Assembly (NCBI GenBank): GCA_030637775.1
Contig: DAOWFY010000074.1
Location: forward strand, 1-16,128
Origin: a bacterium
GTDB lineage: Bacteria; Ratteibacteria; UBA8468
DNA length: 16,128 nt
Direction of reading: 5' to 3'
Below are positions 5,922 to 13,328 of this stretch, in pieces. Under the pieces are notes generated by a model. The model searched no databases. It was not told the DNA's origin and saw nothing but the letters and a program-made list of their open reading frames with translations. Within the stretch, counting starts at the first letter, position 1, and each line of letters opens with the position of its first letter. The position numbers and the translations under genes are program-made.

Positions 5922-7657
5922 TGGTAAAGTTAGAAGGTATTGGTGTCTCTCCGGGGATAGCGATGGGTGAAATGTATCTCTTAAAAAATGCTATCTCCTC
6001 CATTCCTTCCTATTCAATCGAAAAGTCGCAATTATCGGGAGAAATCGATCGTTTTAAAAAGGCTCTCATTAAAACGGAGAATGAGATCAGAGAAATTCAA
6101 GGAAAGGTAAAGGGAGAATTCAGAAAGGAAGCGAGAATTTTTGACGTTCACCTTCTTATCCTCAAGGATAAGAGAATGATCAGGGAGGTGATCCAGAGAT
6201 TAAGGGAGAAAAGGGTAAATATAGAATCGGCCTTTGCTTTTGTTGCCCAAAAATTTATCACCGCCTTTGCTCAGATAGATGCCGAGTACCTTAGAGAAAG
6301 AAAAGTCGATATTGAAGATGTCTCTAAAAGGGTGCTGCACAATCTCCTTGAAGTACAGCGAGAGAGCCTATCTCAACTGAAGGAGAAGGTTGTGGTCATT
6401 GCGCATAGCCTTTCTCCTTCGGAGACGGCCAGTATGTCCAGGGATAAGGTAATCGCTTTTGCTACCAATGTCGGTGGTAAAACCTCCCATACCGCCATTA
6501 TGGCTCGAGCCCTGGAGATTCCGGCCGTCGTGGGATTAAAGGATGTTACCTCCAGGGTTCAAAGTGAAGATCTGATCATTATTGATGGCAGTAAAGGTTT
6601 TGTTATCATTAATCCTGATGAGGAGACCTTAGAGAGCTACAAAAGGCAACAGGAAGATTTGCTTGTCGCTAAGAGAGAACTATTAATTCTGAAAAATTTA
6701 CCCTGTCAGACAAAGGATGGGAGGAGAATTAAGTTAAGGAGTAATATTGAATTGCCCCAGGAGATTGCTCATATCCCTTTCTATGGAGCGGAAGGAATTG
6801 GGCTCTACCGGACAGAATTTTTCTACCTTAATCGCCAGGATTTACCAGGTGAGGAAGAGCAGTACAGCTCCTATAAAACAGCGGCAGAAAAGGTTAATCC
6901 CTATCCGGTAATTATCAGGACCTTGGACATTGGAGGAGATAAATTTGCCTCATCCCTTCAGGCTCCCTCAGAGTTAAACCCTTTTTTAGGTTGGCGGGCG
7001 ATTAGATTCTGTTTGGCAAGACCAGATATTTTTAAGACGCAACTACGTGCAATTTTGCGGGCAAGCCCTTTTGGAAATCTAAAAATTATGTATCCGATGA
7101 TTTCGGGGATAGAGGAATTGAGAAAAGCAAACTTTATTCTGAAGGAGGCAAAAGCAGAATTAAAAATAGAAGAAAAAGATTTCAATAATGATCTTGAGGT
7201 AGGAGCGATGATTGAAACACCTTCGGCGGCAATGACTGCCGATATATTGGCTAAAGAGACAGATTTCTTCAGTATTGGTACCAATGATCTTATTCAGTAC
7301 TCCATTGCTATCGACCGTATCAATGAAAAGATTGCTTACCTCTATGAACCAGCTCACCCCGCTATCTTACGTCTGATTAAAAATATCATTAAGGCCGCTC
7401 ACAAAGAGAAAATCTGGGTGGAAATGTGTGGAGAGATGGCTGCTGATCCATCCTTCGCTCTCTTGCTTTTAGGCTTAGGAATTGATGCATTAAGTATGTC
7501 CCCTTTTGCTATTCCCGAAATGAAGAAGATTATCCGTGGGGTCACATTTCAGGAAGCAAAGGAATTTGCAAAAAATGCACTCAGTTTTGAGACCACAAAG
7601 GAAGTAACCGACTATGCCCGGACATTCTATAAAGAAAGGAAGTTGCTCAATGAATAG
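5921..7657 (+). CDS. ptsI: Phosphoenolpyruvate-protein phosphotransferase (PTS enzyme I)
   Basis: Starts the PTS phosphorelay by autophosphorylating with PEP and passing phosphate to HPr. At 578 residues it is the length of sugar-type EI (E. coli 575) and lacks the N-terminal GAF domain of EI-Ntr (PtsP). The N-terminal HPr-binding and swivelling domain (1-230) includes the phospho-His in GGKTSHTAIMARALEIPAVV (His190). The PEP-binding barrel (260-560) includes GLYRTEFFYL (Arg297), RTLDIGGDK (Arg333), FLGWRAIRF, MIETPSAA, FFSIGTNDLIQY and EMCGEMA (Cys503). The gene stops at TAG, and the next gene begins inside its last codons. Reading past that TAG gives only two more codons before a TGA. Confidence 0.97.
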   Translation: MVKLEGIGVSPGIAMGEMYLLKNAISSIPSYSIEKSQLSGEIDRFKKALIKTENEIREIQGKVKGEFRKEARIFDVHLLILKDKRMIREVIQRLREKRVNIESAFAFVAQKFITAFAQIDAEYLRERKVDIEDVSKRVLHNLLEVQRESLSQLKEKVVVIAHSLSPSETASMSRDKVIAFATNVGGKTSHTAIMARALEIPAVVGLKDVTSRVQSEDLIIIDGSKGFVIINPDEETLESYKRQQEDLLVAKRELLILKNLPCQTKDGRRIKLRSNIELPQEIAHIPFYGAEGIGLYRTEFFYLNRQDLPGEEEQYSSYKTAAEKVNPYPVIIRTLDIGGDKFASSLQAPSELNPFLGWRAIRFCLARPDIFKTQLRAILRASPFGNLKIMYPMISGIEELRKANFILKEAKAELKIEEKDFNNDLEVGAMIETPSAAMTADILAKETDFFSIGTNDLIQYSIAIDRINEKIAYLYEPAHPAILRLIKNIIKAAHKEKIWVEMCGEMAADPSFALLLLGLGIDALSMSPFAIPEMKKIIRGVTFQEAKEFAKNALSFETTKEVTDYARTFYKERKLLNE

Positions 7658-8717
7658 GTTGGATGATCTTGAATCTATCAGGAAGATTGATGCTTCTGAG
7701 ATGGCCGCTCTTCTCTCAGATTTTCCCAGGCAATGTCAAGAAGGAGTAAATCGCGGAGAAAATGCCAGGATTCCTGCGGGTTTGAAGAGTTTTATACCGT
7801 CGGCTATTCTTTTCTCCGGCCTTGGCGGTTCAGCAATTACCGGGGATCTTATTGCTGACCTGATCAGAGAAGAGGCAAAATTTCCTATTTTAGTAAATCG
7901 GGACTATTCTCTTCCCCGTTTTGTAGATAAAAAAACATTAGTTTTCTGTATCAGTTACTCAGGCAATACGGAAGAGACAATTGCCTCTTACCAGGAATCT
8001 CACAAAAGAGGAGCAAAAGTTATTGTGATTAGCTCCGGTGGCAAATTGACAAAATTAGCCAGAAGTGATAAAATCTTTTCTCTTTGTATTCCGGGAGGAT
8101 TTCCACCCCGGGCTGCGCTTGGTTTTCTCTTCTTCTCTGCGCTGACACTTTTTCAAAGATTAAATTTAATTAAAAATAGAAGAAGAGAAGTAAAGGAGAC
8201 CTTATCCCTCCTTGCTAAGTTCAAAGAAGAATTGTCCTTCAATATACCTTTCAGAAAAAATCGAGCAAAAAGAATTGCCGAAAAACTCAAAGGAAAAATG
8301 CCCATCATTTATGCTTCTAATAGGCTGGCGGCTGTTGCTCTGCGTTTTCAAACACAACTGGCTGAAAACAGCAAGCAATTTGCCAGCAGAAATCTCTTCC
8401 CCGAGATGAATCACAATGAAATAATGGGCTGGAATAATCCTCTCAATCTTTTGAGGAATTTCTTTATCATCTTCTTAAGGGATAAAGGAGATTATAAAAG
8501 AATAAAGAGCCGGATGGATATCACCAGATCCTTGCTTTCCAAATATCCGGCCGGCACCCTCGAGATAAACACTAAAGGAAATGGGGTTTTAGCAAGAAAT
8601 TTTTCTACTCTCTATCTCTGCGATTGGATCAGTTTTTATCTTTCCATTCTTAATAAGATTGACCCCACCCCGGTAGAGAGAATTACTCTTTTGAAGAAAA
8701 AATTAGCTGAATTATGA
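7650..8717 (+). CDS. Bifunctional phosphoglucose/phosphomannose isomerase
   Basis: SIS-fold isomerase of the archaeal/bacterial PGI/PMI family, which interconverts fructose-6-phosphate with glucose-6-phosphate and mannose-6-phosphate. The chosen ATG at 7650 overlaps ptsI by eight bases and has AAAGGAAG about eight bases upstream, giving 355 residues; an upstream in-frame ATG at 7614 is less likely. The first SIS half has [13 protein letters not shown] (residues 55-66) and [13 protein letters not shown] (99-111). The second half contains [14 protein letters not shown], with the Glu and His expected for catalysis in this family, and ends with a [14 protein letters not shown] tail. Placement after ptsI links it to hexose-phosphate metabolism. 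The mannose-6-phosphate branch would also feed GDP-mannose for envelope sugars, although no further gene of that path is visible here. Confidence 0.9.
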   Translation: MNRLDDLESIRKIDASEMAALLSDFPRQCQEGVNRGENARIPAGLKSFIPSAILFSGLGGSAITGDLIADLIREEAKFPILVNRDYSLPRFVDKKTLVFCISYSGNTEETIASYQESHKRGAKVIVISSGGKLTKLARSDKIFSLCIPGGFPPRAALGFLFFSALTLFQRLNLIKNRRREVKETLSLLAKFKEELSFNIPFRKNRAKRIAEKLKGKMPIIYASNRLAAVALRFQTQLAENSKQFASRNLFPEMNHNEIMGWNNPLNLLRNFFIIFLRDKGDYKRIKSRMDITRSLLSKYPAGTLEINTKGNGVLARNFSTLYLCDWISFYLSILNKIDPTPVERITLLKKKLAEL

Positions 8718-9859
8718 CGGCACAGGGGAAATATCTATTTACTTCAGAATCGGTAACCGAAGGACATCCGGACAAAATCTGTGACCAGATTTCCGACAGC
8801 ATCCTTGACGAAGTGCTAAAGAAGGATAAGAAGGGACGAGTTGCCTGCGAGACAATGGTGACCCGGGGCTTAATCTTTGTTGCCGGAGAAATTACCACAG
8901 ACTGCTATGTTGACGTTCCTAAAGTAGCCAGAAACCTCATCAAGGAGGTTGGCTATATTGACCCTTCCTTTGGTTTTAACAATGAAGCAAGTTCGGTGAT
9001 TACCTCTATCCAGGGACAATCTCCGGATATTGCTCTTGGTGTGAACAAAGGAGGAGCAGGAGACCAGGGGATGATGTTTGGTTACGCTACCGACGAGACG
9101 GAGGAATTAATGCCCTTGCCGATTACGCTGGCACATAAATTGGTAAGAAGATTGGCTGAGATAAGGAAGAAGAAAATTGTTGATTATCTCAGGCCGGATG
9201 GAAAATCCCAGGTTACTGTCCTCTACGACAGTGGAAAGCCAAAAAGAGTAGAGTCTATTGTCCTTTCCGCTCAACATAATCCCGGAATCAAACAGGAAAG
9301 AATCAGGGACGATCTGTTTGAATCAGTCATTAAACATATCATCCCGACCTCTCTTATTGGGAAGGATTTGAAAATCTACGTTAATCCGACGGGAAGCTTT
9401 GTTATTGGGGGTCCTCAAGCAGATACGGGAGTCACCGGAAGAAAAATTATTGTGGATACCTACGGTGGTGTGGGTAGCCACGGCGGAGGGTGTTTTTCGG
9501 GGAAGGACCCGAGTAAGGTAGATAGGTCTGCCTCCTACTTTGCCCGATATCTGGCAAAAAATATTGTTGCCGCGAAAATTTCCTCTCGGTGTGAGATTCA
9601 AATTGCCTATGCAATTGGAGAGGAAAAACCTGTCTCCATTATGGCAAATACAAAACGGACAGGAAAGATTCCTGAGGAGAAATTGACCGAAATCATCAAG
9701 AAGAATTTTGACCTCTCCCCGGCAGGAATCATTAAACATCTGAATCTTCTTCAACCCATCTATAAAAAAACCGCCTGTTATGGCCATTTTGGCCGGGAAG
9801 AGGAAGGTTTTCCCTGGGAAAAAAGGGATGCGGTAGAAATTTTTGAAAAATATAGATAG
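8714..9859 (+). CDS. metK: S-adenosylmethionine synthetase
   Basis: Makes S-adenosylmethionine from methionine and ATP. It has 381 residues, the normal bacterial length. Conserved motifs include the ATP-binding [18 protein letters not shown] (His18), [16 protein letters not shown] near residue 120, [10 protein letters not shown], the phosphate loop [16 protein letters not shown], and the glycine-rich [16 protein letters not shown]. The C-terminus [15 protein letters not shown] is also canonical. The start overlaps the isomerase gene by ATGA, and ahcY begins 12 bases after the stop, so SAM synthesis and SAH removal are probably co-expressed. No SAM riboswitch can fit in these junctions. The stop is TAG, and ahcY is in the same reading frame beyond it. 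Confidence 0.98.
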   Translation: MTAQGKYLFTSESVTEGHPDKICDQISDSILDEVLKKDKKGRVACETMVTRGLIFVAGEITTDCYVDVPKVARNLIKEVGYIDPSFGFNNEASSVITSIQGQSPDIALGVNKGGAGDQGMMFGYATDETEELMPLPITLAHKLVRRLAEIRKKKIVDYLRPDGKSQVTVLYDSGKPKRVESIVLSAQHNPGIKQERIRDDLFESVIKHIIPTSLIGKDLKIYVNPTGSFVIGGPQADTGVTGRKIIVDTYGGVGSHGGGCFSGKDPSKVDRSASYFARYLAKNIVAAKISSRCEIQIAYAIGEEKPVSIMANTKRTGKIPEEKLTEIIKKNFDLSPAGIIKHLNLLQPIYKKTACYGHFGREEEGFPWEKRDAVEIFEKYR

Positions 9860-9871
9860 GTTTCTATAAAA

Positions 9872-11122
9872 ATGAAATTTGATTACGAAATAAAGGATAT
9901 AAATCTTGCTACGAAGGGAAAATTGTTGAGTGAATGGGCGGCCAACCAAATGCCGGTGCTTGCCTCAATTAGGGAAAACTTCTCTAAGAATAAGGTCTTA
10001 ACCGGATTAAGAATAGGGGCCTGCCTTCATATCACTACCGAAACGGCCAATCTTGCCATTACCCTTAAAATGGCCGGAGCAGAGGTCTATCTTTGTGCTT
10101 CAAATCCATTGAGTACCAATGATAGCGTGGCCGCTTTTTTAGTGAAGAACCGGATCCACGTTTTTGCTCATCGTGGCGAGAATGCTCGAGATTACTACTC
10201 CCATATCAAAAAAGTTTTAAGTTATCGGCCTCAACTCCTTATGGATGATGGAGCCGATCTTGTTTCGACAGCCCATAAAGAAGAAAAAATCAATATTATT
10301 GGGGGAACAGAGGAAACGACTACAGGAATCCATCGGCTGAGAAGTTTGGAGAAAAACGGTCTTTTACGTTTTCCGGTCATTGCGGTTAATGATGCCAATA
10401 CCAAACATCTATTTGATAATCGTTATGGTACAGGTCAGTCCACCATTGACGGACTCCTACGCACAACAAACATTCTTATTGCCGGAAAGACCTTTGTTGT
10501 CTGCGGTTACGGCTGGTGTGGAAGAGGTGTAGCACTGCGAGCAAAGGGAATGGGTGCCAATGTAATTGTCACCGAAGTGGATCCTCTGAGGGCACTGGAG
10601 GCAGTAATGGACGGCTATCGCGTAATGCCAATCAAAGAAGCATCAAAGACAGGAAATGTCTTTATCACCACTACCGGAGATAAAAATGTCATTAGAAAAG
10701 AGCACTTTAAGGTAATGAAGGAAGGAGCAATCTTAGGGAATTCGGGACATTTCAATGTGGAAATCGATATTCCGGCCTTAGAGAACCTTTCTCAGGGAAA
10801 AACGAGGATAAGGGAACAGGTGGAAGAGTACCGGATTTCTAAAAATCGCCGGCTTTATCTTCTTGCTGAAGGTCGACTCTTGAATTTAGCAGGAGCAGAA
10901 GGCCATCCACCTACAGTGATGGATATGAGTTTTGCCAACCAGGCAAAGGCAGCAGAATATCTAAAAAAATCTGAAGGAAAATTGGCAAAAATGGTCTATC
11001 CTGTGCCCAAAGAGATTGATGAGGGGATCGCCTCTCTTAAACTGAAATTACTTGGTATCAAGATTGATGCCTTAACAAAGCAACAGAAAACCTACCTTTC
11101 CTCCTGGACATTGGGAACGTAA
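9872..11122 (+). CDS. ahcY: S-adenosylhomocysteine hydrolase, short (Thermotoga/archaeal-like) form
   Basis: NAD-dependent enzyme that hydrolyses S-adenosylhomocysteine to adenosine and homocysteine, relieving product inhibition of SAM methyltransferases. At 416 residues it is the short form, lacking the roughly 40-residue insertion of many bacterial enzymes. Substrate residues are seen in CLHITTETAN (His53), LLMDDGADLV (Asp125-126), GGTEETTTGIHRL (Glu148) and NDANTKHLFDNRYG (Lys178, Asp182). The NAD Rossmann motif is VCGYGWCGRG near 211-219. GTGQSTIDG and GYGWCGRG follow the Thermotoga type rather than the common GYGDVGKG. The C-terminus ends TYLSSWTLGT, without the KPDHYRY tail that contacts NAD of a neighbouring subunit in the long form. 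S-inosylhomocysteine hydrolase activity, known for some archaeal relatives, cannot be excluded. Confidence 0.95.
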   Translation: MKFDYEIKDINLATKGKLLSEWAANQMPVLASIRENFSKNKVLTGLRIGACLHITTETANLAITLKMAGAEVYLCASNPLSTNDSVAAFLVKNRIHVFAHRGENARDYYSHIKKVLSYRPQLLMDDGADLVSTAHKEEKINIIGGTEETTTGIHRLRSLEKNGLLRFPVIAVNDANTKHLFDNRYGTGQSTIDGLLRTTNILIAGKTFVVCGYGWCGRGVALRAKGMGANVIVTEVDPLRALEAVMDGYRVMPIKEASKTGNVFITTTGDKNVIRKEHFKVMKEGAILGNSGHFNVEIDIPALENLSQGKTRIREQVEEYRISKNRRLYLLAEGRLLNLAGAEGHPPTVMDMSFANQAKAAEYLKKSEGKLAKMVYPVPKEIDEGIASLKLKLLGIKIDALTKQQKTYLSSWTLGT

Positions 11123-11155
11123 GAGACTTACCACGAAATAAAGAAAATATAACCA

Positions 11156-11300
11156 CGTCATTGCGAACGAAGTGAAGCAATCTGACGCGAAGTGTCATTC
11201 CGAGCAAAGCGAGGAATCTCAATGAGATTGCCACGCTCACTCTGTTCGCTCGCAACGACTTCGTTGGATTGCCACGTCGCTGACGCTCCTCGCAATGACA
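11156..11300 (+). repeat. Compound palindromic (REP/MITE-like) repeat between ahcY and coaE
   Basis: The element is bounded by perfect 10-base inverted repeats, GTCATTGCGA at 11157-11166 and TCGCAATGAC at 11290-11299. Inside are further imperfect units: one starting at 11156 (CGTCATTGCGAACGAAGTG, then AAGCAATCT), a second at 11193-11220 (TGTCATTCCGAGCAAAGCG, then AGGAATCTC), and inverted AGATTGCCACG and GGATTGCCACG pieces near 11225 and 11267. This matches the general look of short non-coding palindromic repeats dispersed in many bacterial genomes. It carries no transposase. Frames through it give low-complexity peptides that I treat as spurious. It separates coaE from the upstream operon and ends just before the coaE start. 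Confidence 0.85.
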
Positions 11301-11318
11301 TCTGTAGTTATCTTTTCA

Positions 11319-11903
11319 ATGGTTATTTTAGGAATTACGGGAACCTTTGGTTCGGGGAAAAGTTTTGTTGCTCAAACCTTCAAAGAATTGGGAGCTATAG
11401 TTATCGATGCAGATAAGATAGTGCGTACCTTATTAAAATCAAAGGATAGTCCTATTGCGCTCAAAATCAAAAGAAATTTTGGTACGACCAATCGGAAAGA
11501 ATTGGCGGAAATAGTTTTTGCCAATCAAAAGAAGAGAAGGCAATTAGAGAAAATCATCCATCCTGAGGTGATAAATAGAATTAAAAAAAGAGTATCAAAG
11601 ATAAAATCTCCTTTAGTAGCAATAGAGGCGCCCCTCTTATTCGAGGCAAGAGCAACAGGGTTGGTGGATAAGATCTTGGTAGTATCGGCCAGAAAAAATT
11701 TTATTTTGAAAAGGATGCTTTCTCTCGGAAAATTCAAAAAGGAAGAGATTCTGAGGCGGATGAAGAGCCAAATCCCCTTGCGGGAAAAGGAAAAGAGAGC
11801 AGATCTTGTTATCAGTAATAATGGCACAAAAAAGGAGACAAGAAAACAGGTAAAAGAGATTTATCAAGAGATTATGAAAAAGATAGGAGAAAAAAATGGC
11901 TGA
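11319..11903 (+). CDS. coaE: Dephospho-CoA kinase
   Basis: Last enzyme of coenzyme A synthesis; phosphorylates the 3'-hydroxyl of dephospho-CoA with ATP. From ATG 11319 it has 194 residues, normal for the family, and opens [19 protein letters not shown] with the Walker A P-loop at residues 7-14. An earlier in-frame ATG at 11295 sits inside the terminal inverted repeat of the upstream palindromic element and would add eight residues of no family character. Other family motifs are [12 protein letters not shown] near residue 32, [13 protein letters not shown] and the lid region with IEAPLLFEA. No Shine-Dalgarno is evident before the start. The 3' end overlaps rho by eight bases. Confidence 0.94.
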   Translation: MVILGITGTFGSGKSFVAQTFKELGAIVIDADKIVRTLLKSKDSPIALKIKRNFGTTNRKELAEIVFANQKKRRQLEKIIHPEVINRIKKRVSKIKSPLVAIEAPLLFEARATGLVDKILVVSARKNFILKRMLSLGKFKKEEILRRMKSQIPLREKEKRADLVISNNGTKKETRKQVKEIYQEIMKKIGEKNG

Positions 11904-13170
11904 AGAATTAAATATCACGGAACTAAAGAAATTTACCATTCCTCAATTGCAAGAAAGAGCGCGTGGTCTAAAAGTTGAGGGGACCAGTGGTTTGAAAAAG
12001 CAGGAATTAATCTTTAAGATTCTGCAGGCGCAGACAGAGGAAAACGGACTCCTCTTCGGAGAAGGACTATTAGAAGCCCATCCGGATGGTTTTGGCTTCT
12101 TGAGGTCGGCTAACTATAATTATCTTCCCAGTCCCGATGATATTTACGTCTCCCCCTCCCAAATCAAGAGATTCCATTTAGCCACCGGTGATACAATAGC
12201 CGGCCAAATCCGACCACCAAAGGAGAGTGAGAAATACTTCGCTCTTCTCAAGGTAAAGGCAATAAACTTTGAAAATCCGGAGATAGCGAGAGATAAAATA
12301 CTTTTCGAAAATCTTACTCCCCTTTATCCCAATAAGCGTTTCATCTTAGAGACAAAACCGGAGGAGATCTCAATGCGGGTAATGGACCTCGTTACTCCTA
12401 TTGGCAAAGGTCAGCGTGGTCTGATTGTCGCTGCTCCCAGAACAGGCAAAACGGTGCTATTGCAGAAGTTAGCCAACAGCATCACCATCAATAATCCTGA
12501 GGTTATTCTTATTATGCTTTTAGTGGGAGAGAGACCGGAAGAGGTTACCGAAATGCAGCGTTCGGTAAAGGGCGAGGTGATTAGCGCTACATTTGATGAA
12601 CCCCCAAGTCGGCATATTCAGGTGGCGGAGATGGTCTTAGAAAAGGCAAAACATTTAGTGGAGTACAGGAAGGATGTGATTATTCTCCTGGACAGCGTCA
12701 CCAGATTGGCCAGGGCCTATAATGTTCTCGTTCCCCATACCGGCAAGATTATGACGGGAGGATTGGAATCTACCGCTCTGGAGAAACCCAAGCGATTCTT
12801 TGGCTCAGCCAGAAATGTTGAGGAAGGAGGAAGCCTTACCATTATGGCAACCGCTTTAATTGAGACCGGCAGCCGGATGGATGAGGTTATTTTTGAAGAA
12901 TTTAAGGGAACAGGAAATATGGAGGTTAACTTGGATCGGAAATTGGCCGATAGGAGGATGTGGCCGGCCATTGATATCAATAAGTCAGGGACAAGAAGAG
13001 AGGAGCTTCTCATTGATCCGGAGGAACTAAAGCGAATCTGGCTTCTGCGTAAGTCCCTTTCCAGTCTTAATCCTGTAGAGGCAATGGAACTCCTCACCGG
13101 GAAACTGAGAAAAATAACATTAAATGCTGAGTTTTTGGTGGGAATAAAGGAGCCTCGGGGAGATGACTAA
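11896..13170 (+). CDS. rho: Transcription termination factor Rho
   Basis: Hexameric RNA-dependent ATPase that terminates transcription of untranslated RNA. At 424 residues it is close to E. coli Rho (419). Residues 5-45 form the Rho N-terminal helical domain ([16 protein letters not shown]), and 50-125 the cold-shock-like RNA-binding domain ([32 protein letters not shown]). The ATPase core has Walker A AAPRTGKT at 179-186, [14 protein letters not shown], Walker [17 protein letters not shown], the Q-loop region [16 protein letters not shown], and [20 protein letters not shown] with the R-loop TRREELL. An AGGAGA at 11885-11890 precedes the ATG, which lies inside the end of coaE. No rpmE (L31) gene follows. 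The gene ends against a shared terminator facing groEL. Confidence 0.98.
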   Translation: MAEELNITELKKFTIPQLQERARGLKVEGTSGLKKQELIFKILQAQTEENGLLFGEGLLEAHPDGFGFLRSANYNYLPSPDDIYVSPSQIKRFHLATGDTIAGQIRPPKESEKYFALLKVKAINFENPEIARDKILFENLTPLYPNKRFILETKPEEISMRVMDLVTPIGKGQRGLIVAAPRTGKTVLLQKLANSITINNPEVILIMLLVGERPEEVTEMQRSVKGEVISATFDEPPSRHIQVAEMVLEKAKHLVEYRKDVIILLDSVTRLARAYNVLVPHTGKIMTGGLESTALEKPKRFFGSARNVEEGGSLTIMATALIETGSRMDEVIFEEFKGTGNMEVNLDRKLADRRMWPAIDINKSGTRREELLIDPEELKRIWLLRKSLSSLNPVEAMELLTGKLRKITLNAEFLVGIKEPRGDD

Positions 13171-13174
13171 AGTT

Positions 13175-13240
13175 TGTTCGCTCGGGCTTTCTTATTCCTC
13201 GGTATTTCATACCTGCGGCATAACCGCCAACTCGCTCACA
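13175..13240. other. Hairpin-rich intergenic stretch after rho, function unknown
   Basis: Between the rho stop and the terminator lies GC-richer sequence with two adjacent small hairpins: GGTAT-TTC-ATACC at 13201-13213 and GCGG-CATAA-CCGC at 13215-13227. These are flanked by TTCGCTCG (13177-13184) and AACTCGCTCA (13229-13238), which are similar to each other in direct orientation. Open frames through it on both strands match no recognised protein, and the expected L31 gene is not there. It could be a fragment of a dispersed repeat, a small structured RNA, or part of the rho 3' untranslated region. What is seen is the hairpins; any role is inference. Confidence 0.4.
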
Positions 13241-13270
13241 GACCCCGGCCGCCTCTTTGTGATTACTAGG

Positions 13271-13312
13271 AAAAAAAGAAAGCCCCTCCGAGAAGGAGGG
13301 GCTTATTATTTT
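13271..13312. terminator. Bidirectional Rho-independent terminator between rho and groEL
   Basis: A perfect 10-base-pair stem, AAGCCCCTCC (13280-13289) and GGAGGGGCTT (13295-13304), encloses the loop GAGAA. On the + strand it is followed by ATTATTTT. On the - strand the preceding A-run at 13271-13280 reads as a T-rich tail. It therefore fits termination of rho from the left and of groEL from the right, as the genes converge here. Confidence 0.9.
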
Positions 13313-13328
13313 GGATTGATTTTTATAT

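Noticed and set aside
7614-7649. Upstream ATG at 7614 as the start of the phosphoglucose/phosphomannose isomerase
   Set aside because: The ATG at 7650 has a well-spaced AAAGGAAG and gives a family-like N-terminus; the longer form would overlap ptsI by over 40 bases.
8700-9880. SAM or SAH riboswitch controlling metK-ahcY
   Set aside because: metK overlaps the upstream gene by four bases and the metK-ahcY gap is only 12 bases, so there is no room.
11192-11416. 74-residue + strand frame through the palindromic repeat
   Set aside because: It consists of repeat sequence (FRAKRGIS... APRNDI) and then overlaps the coaE start in another frame; such peptides are a known by-product of these repeats.
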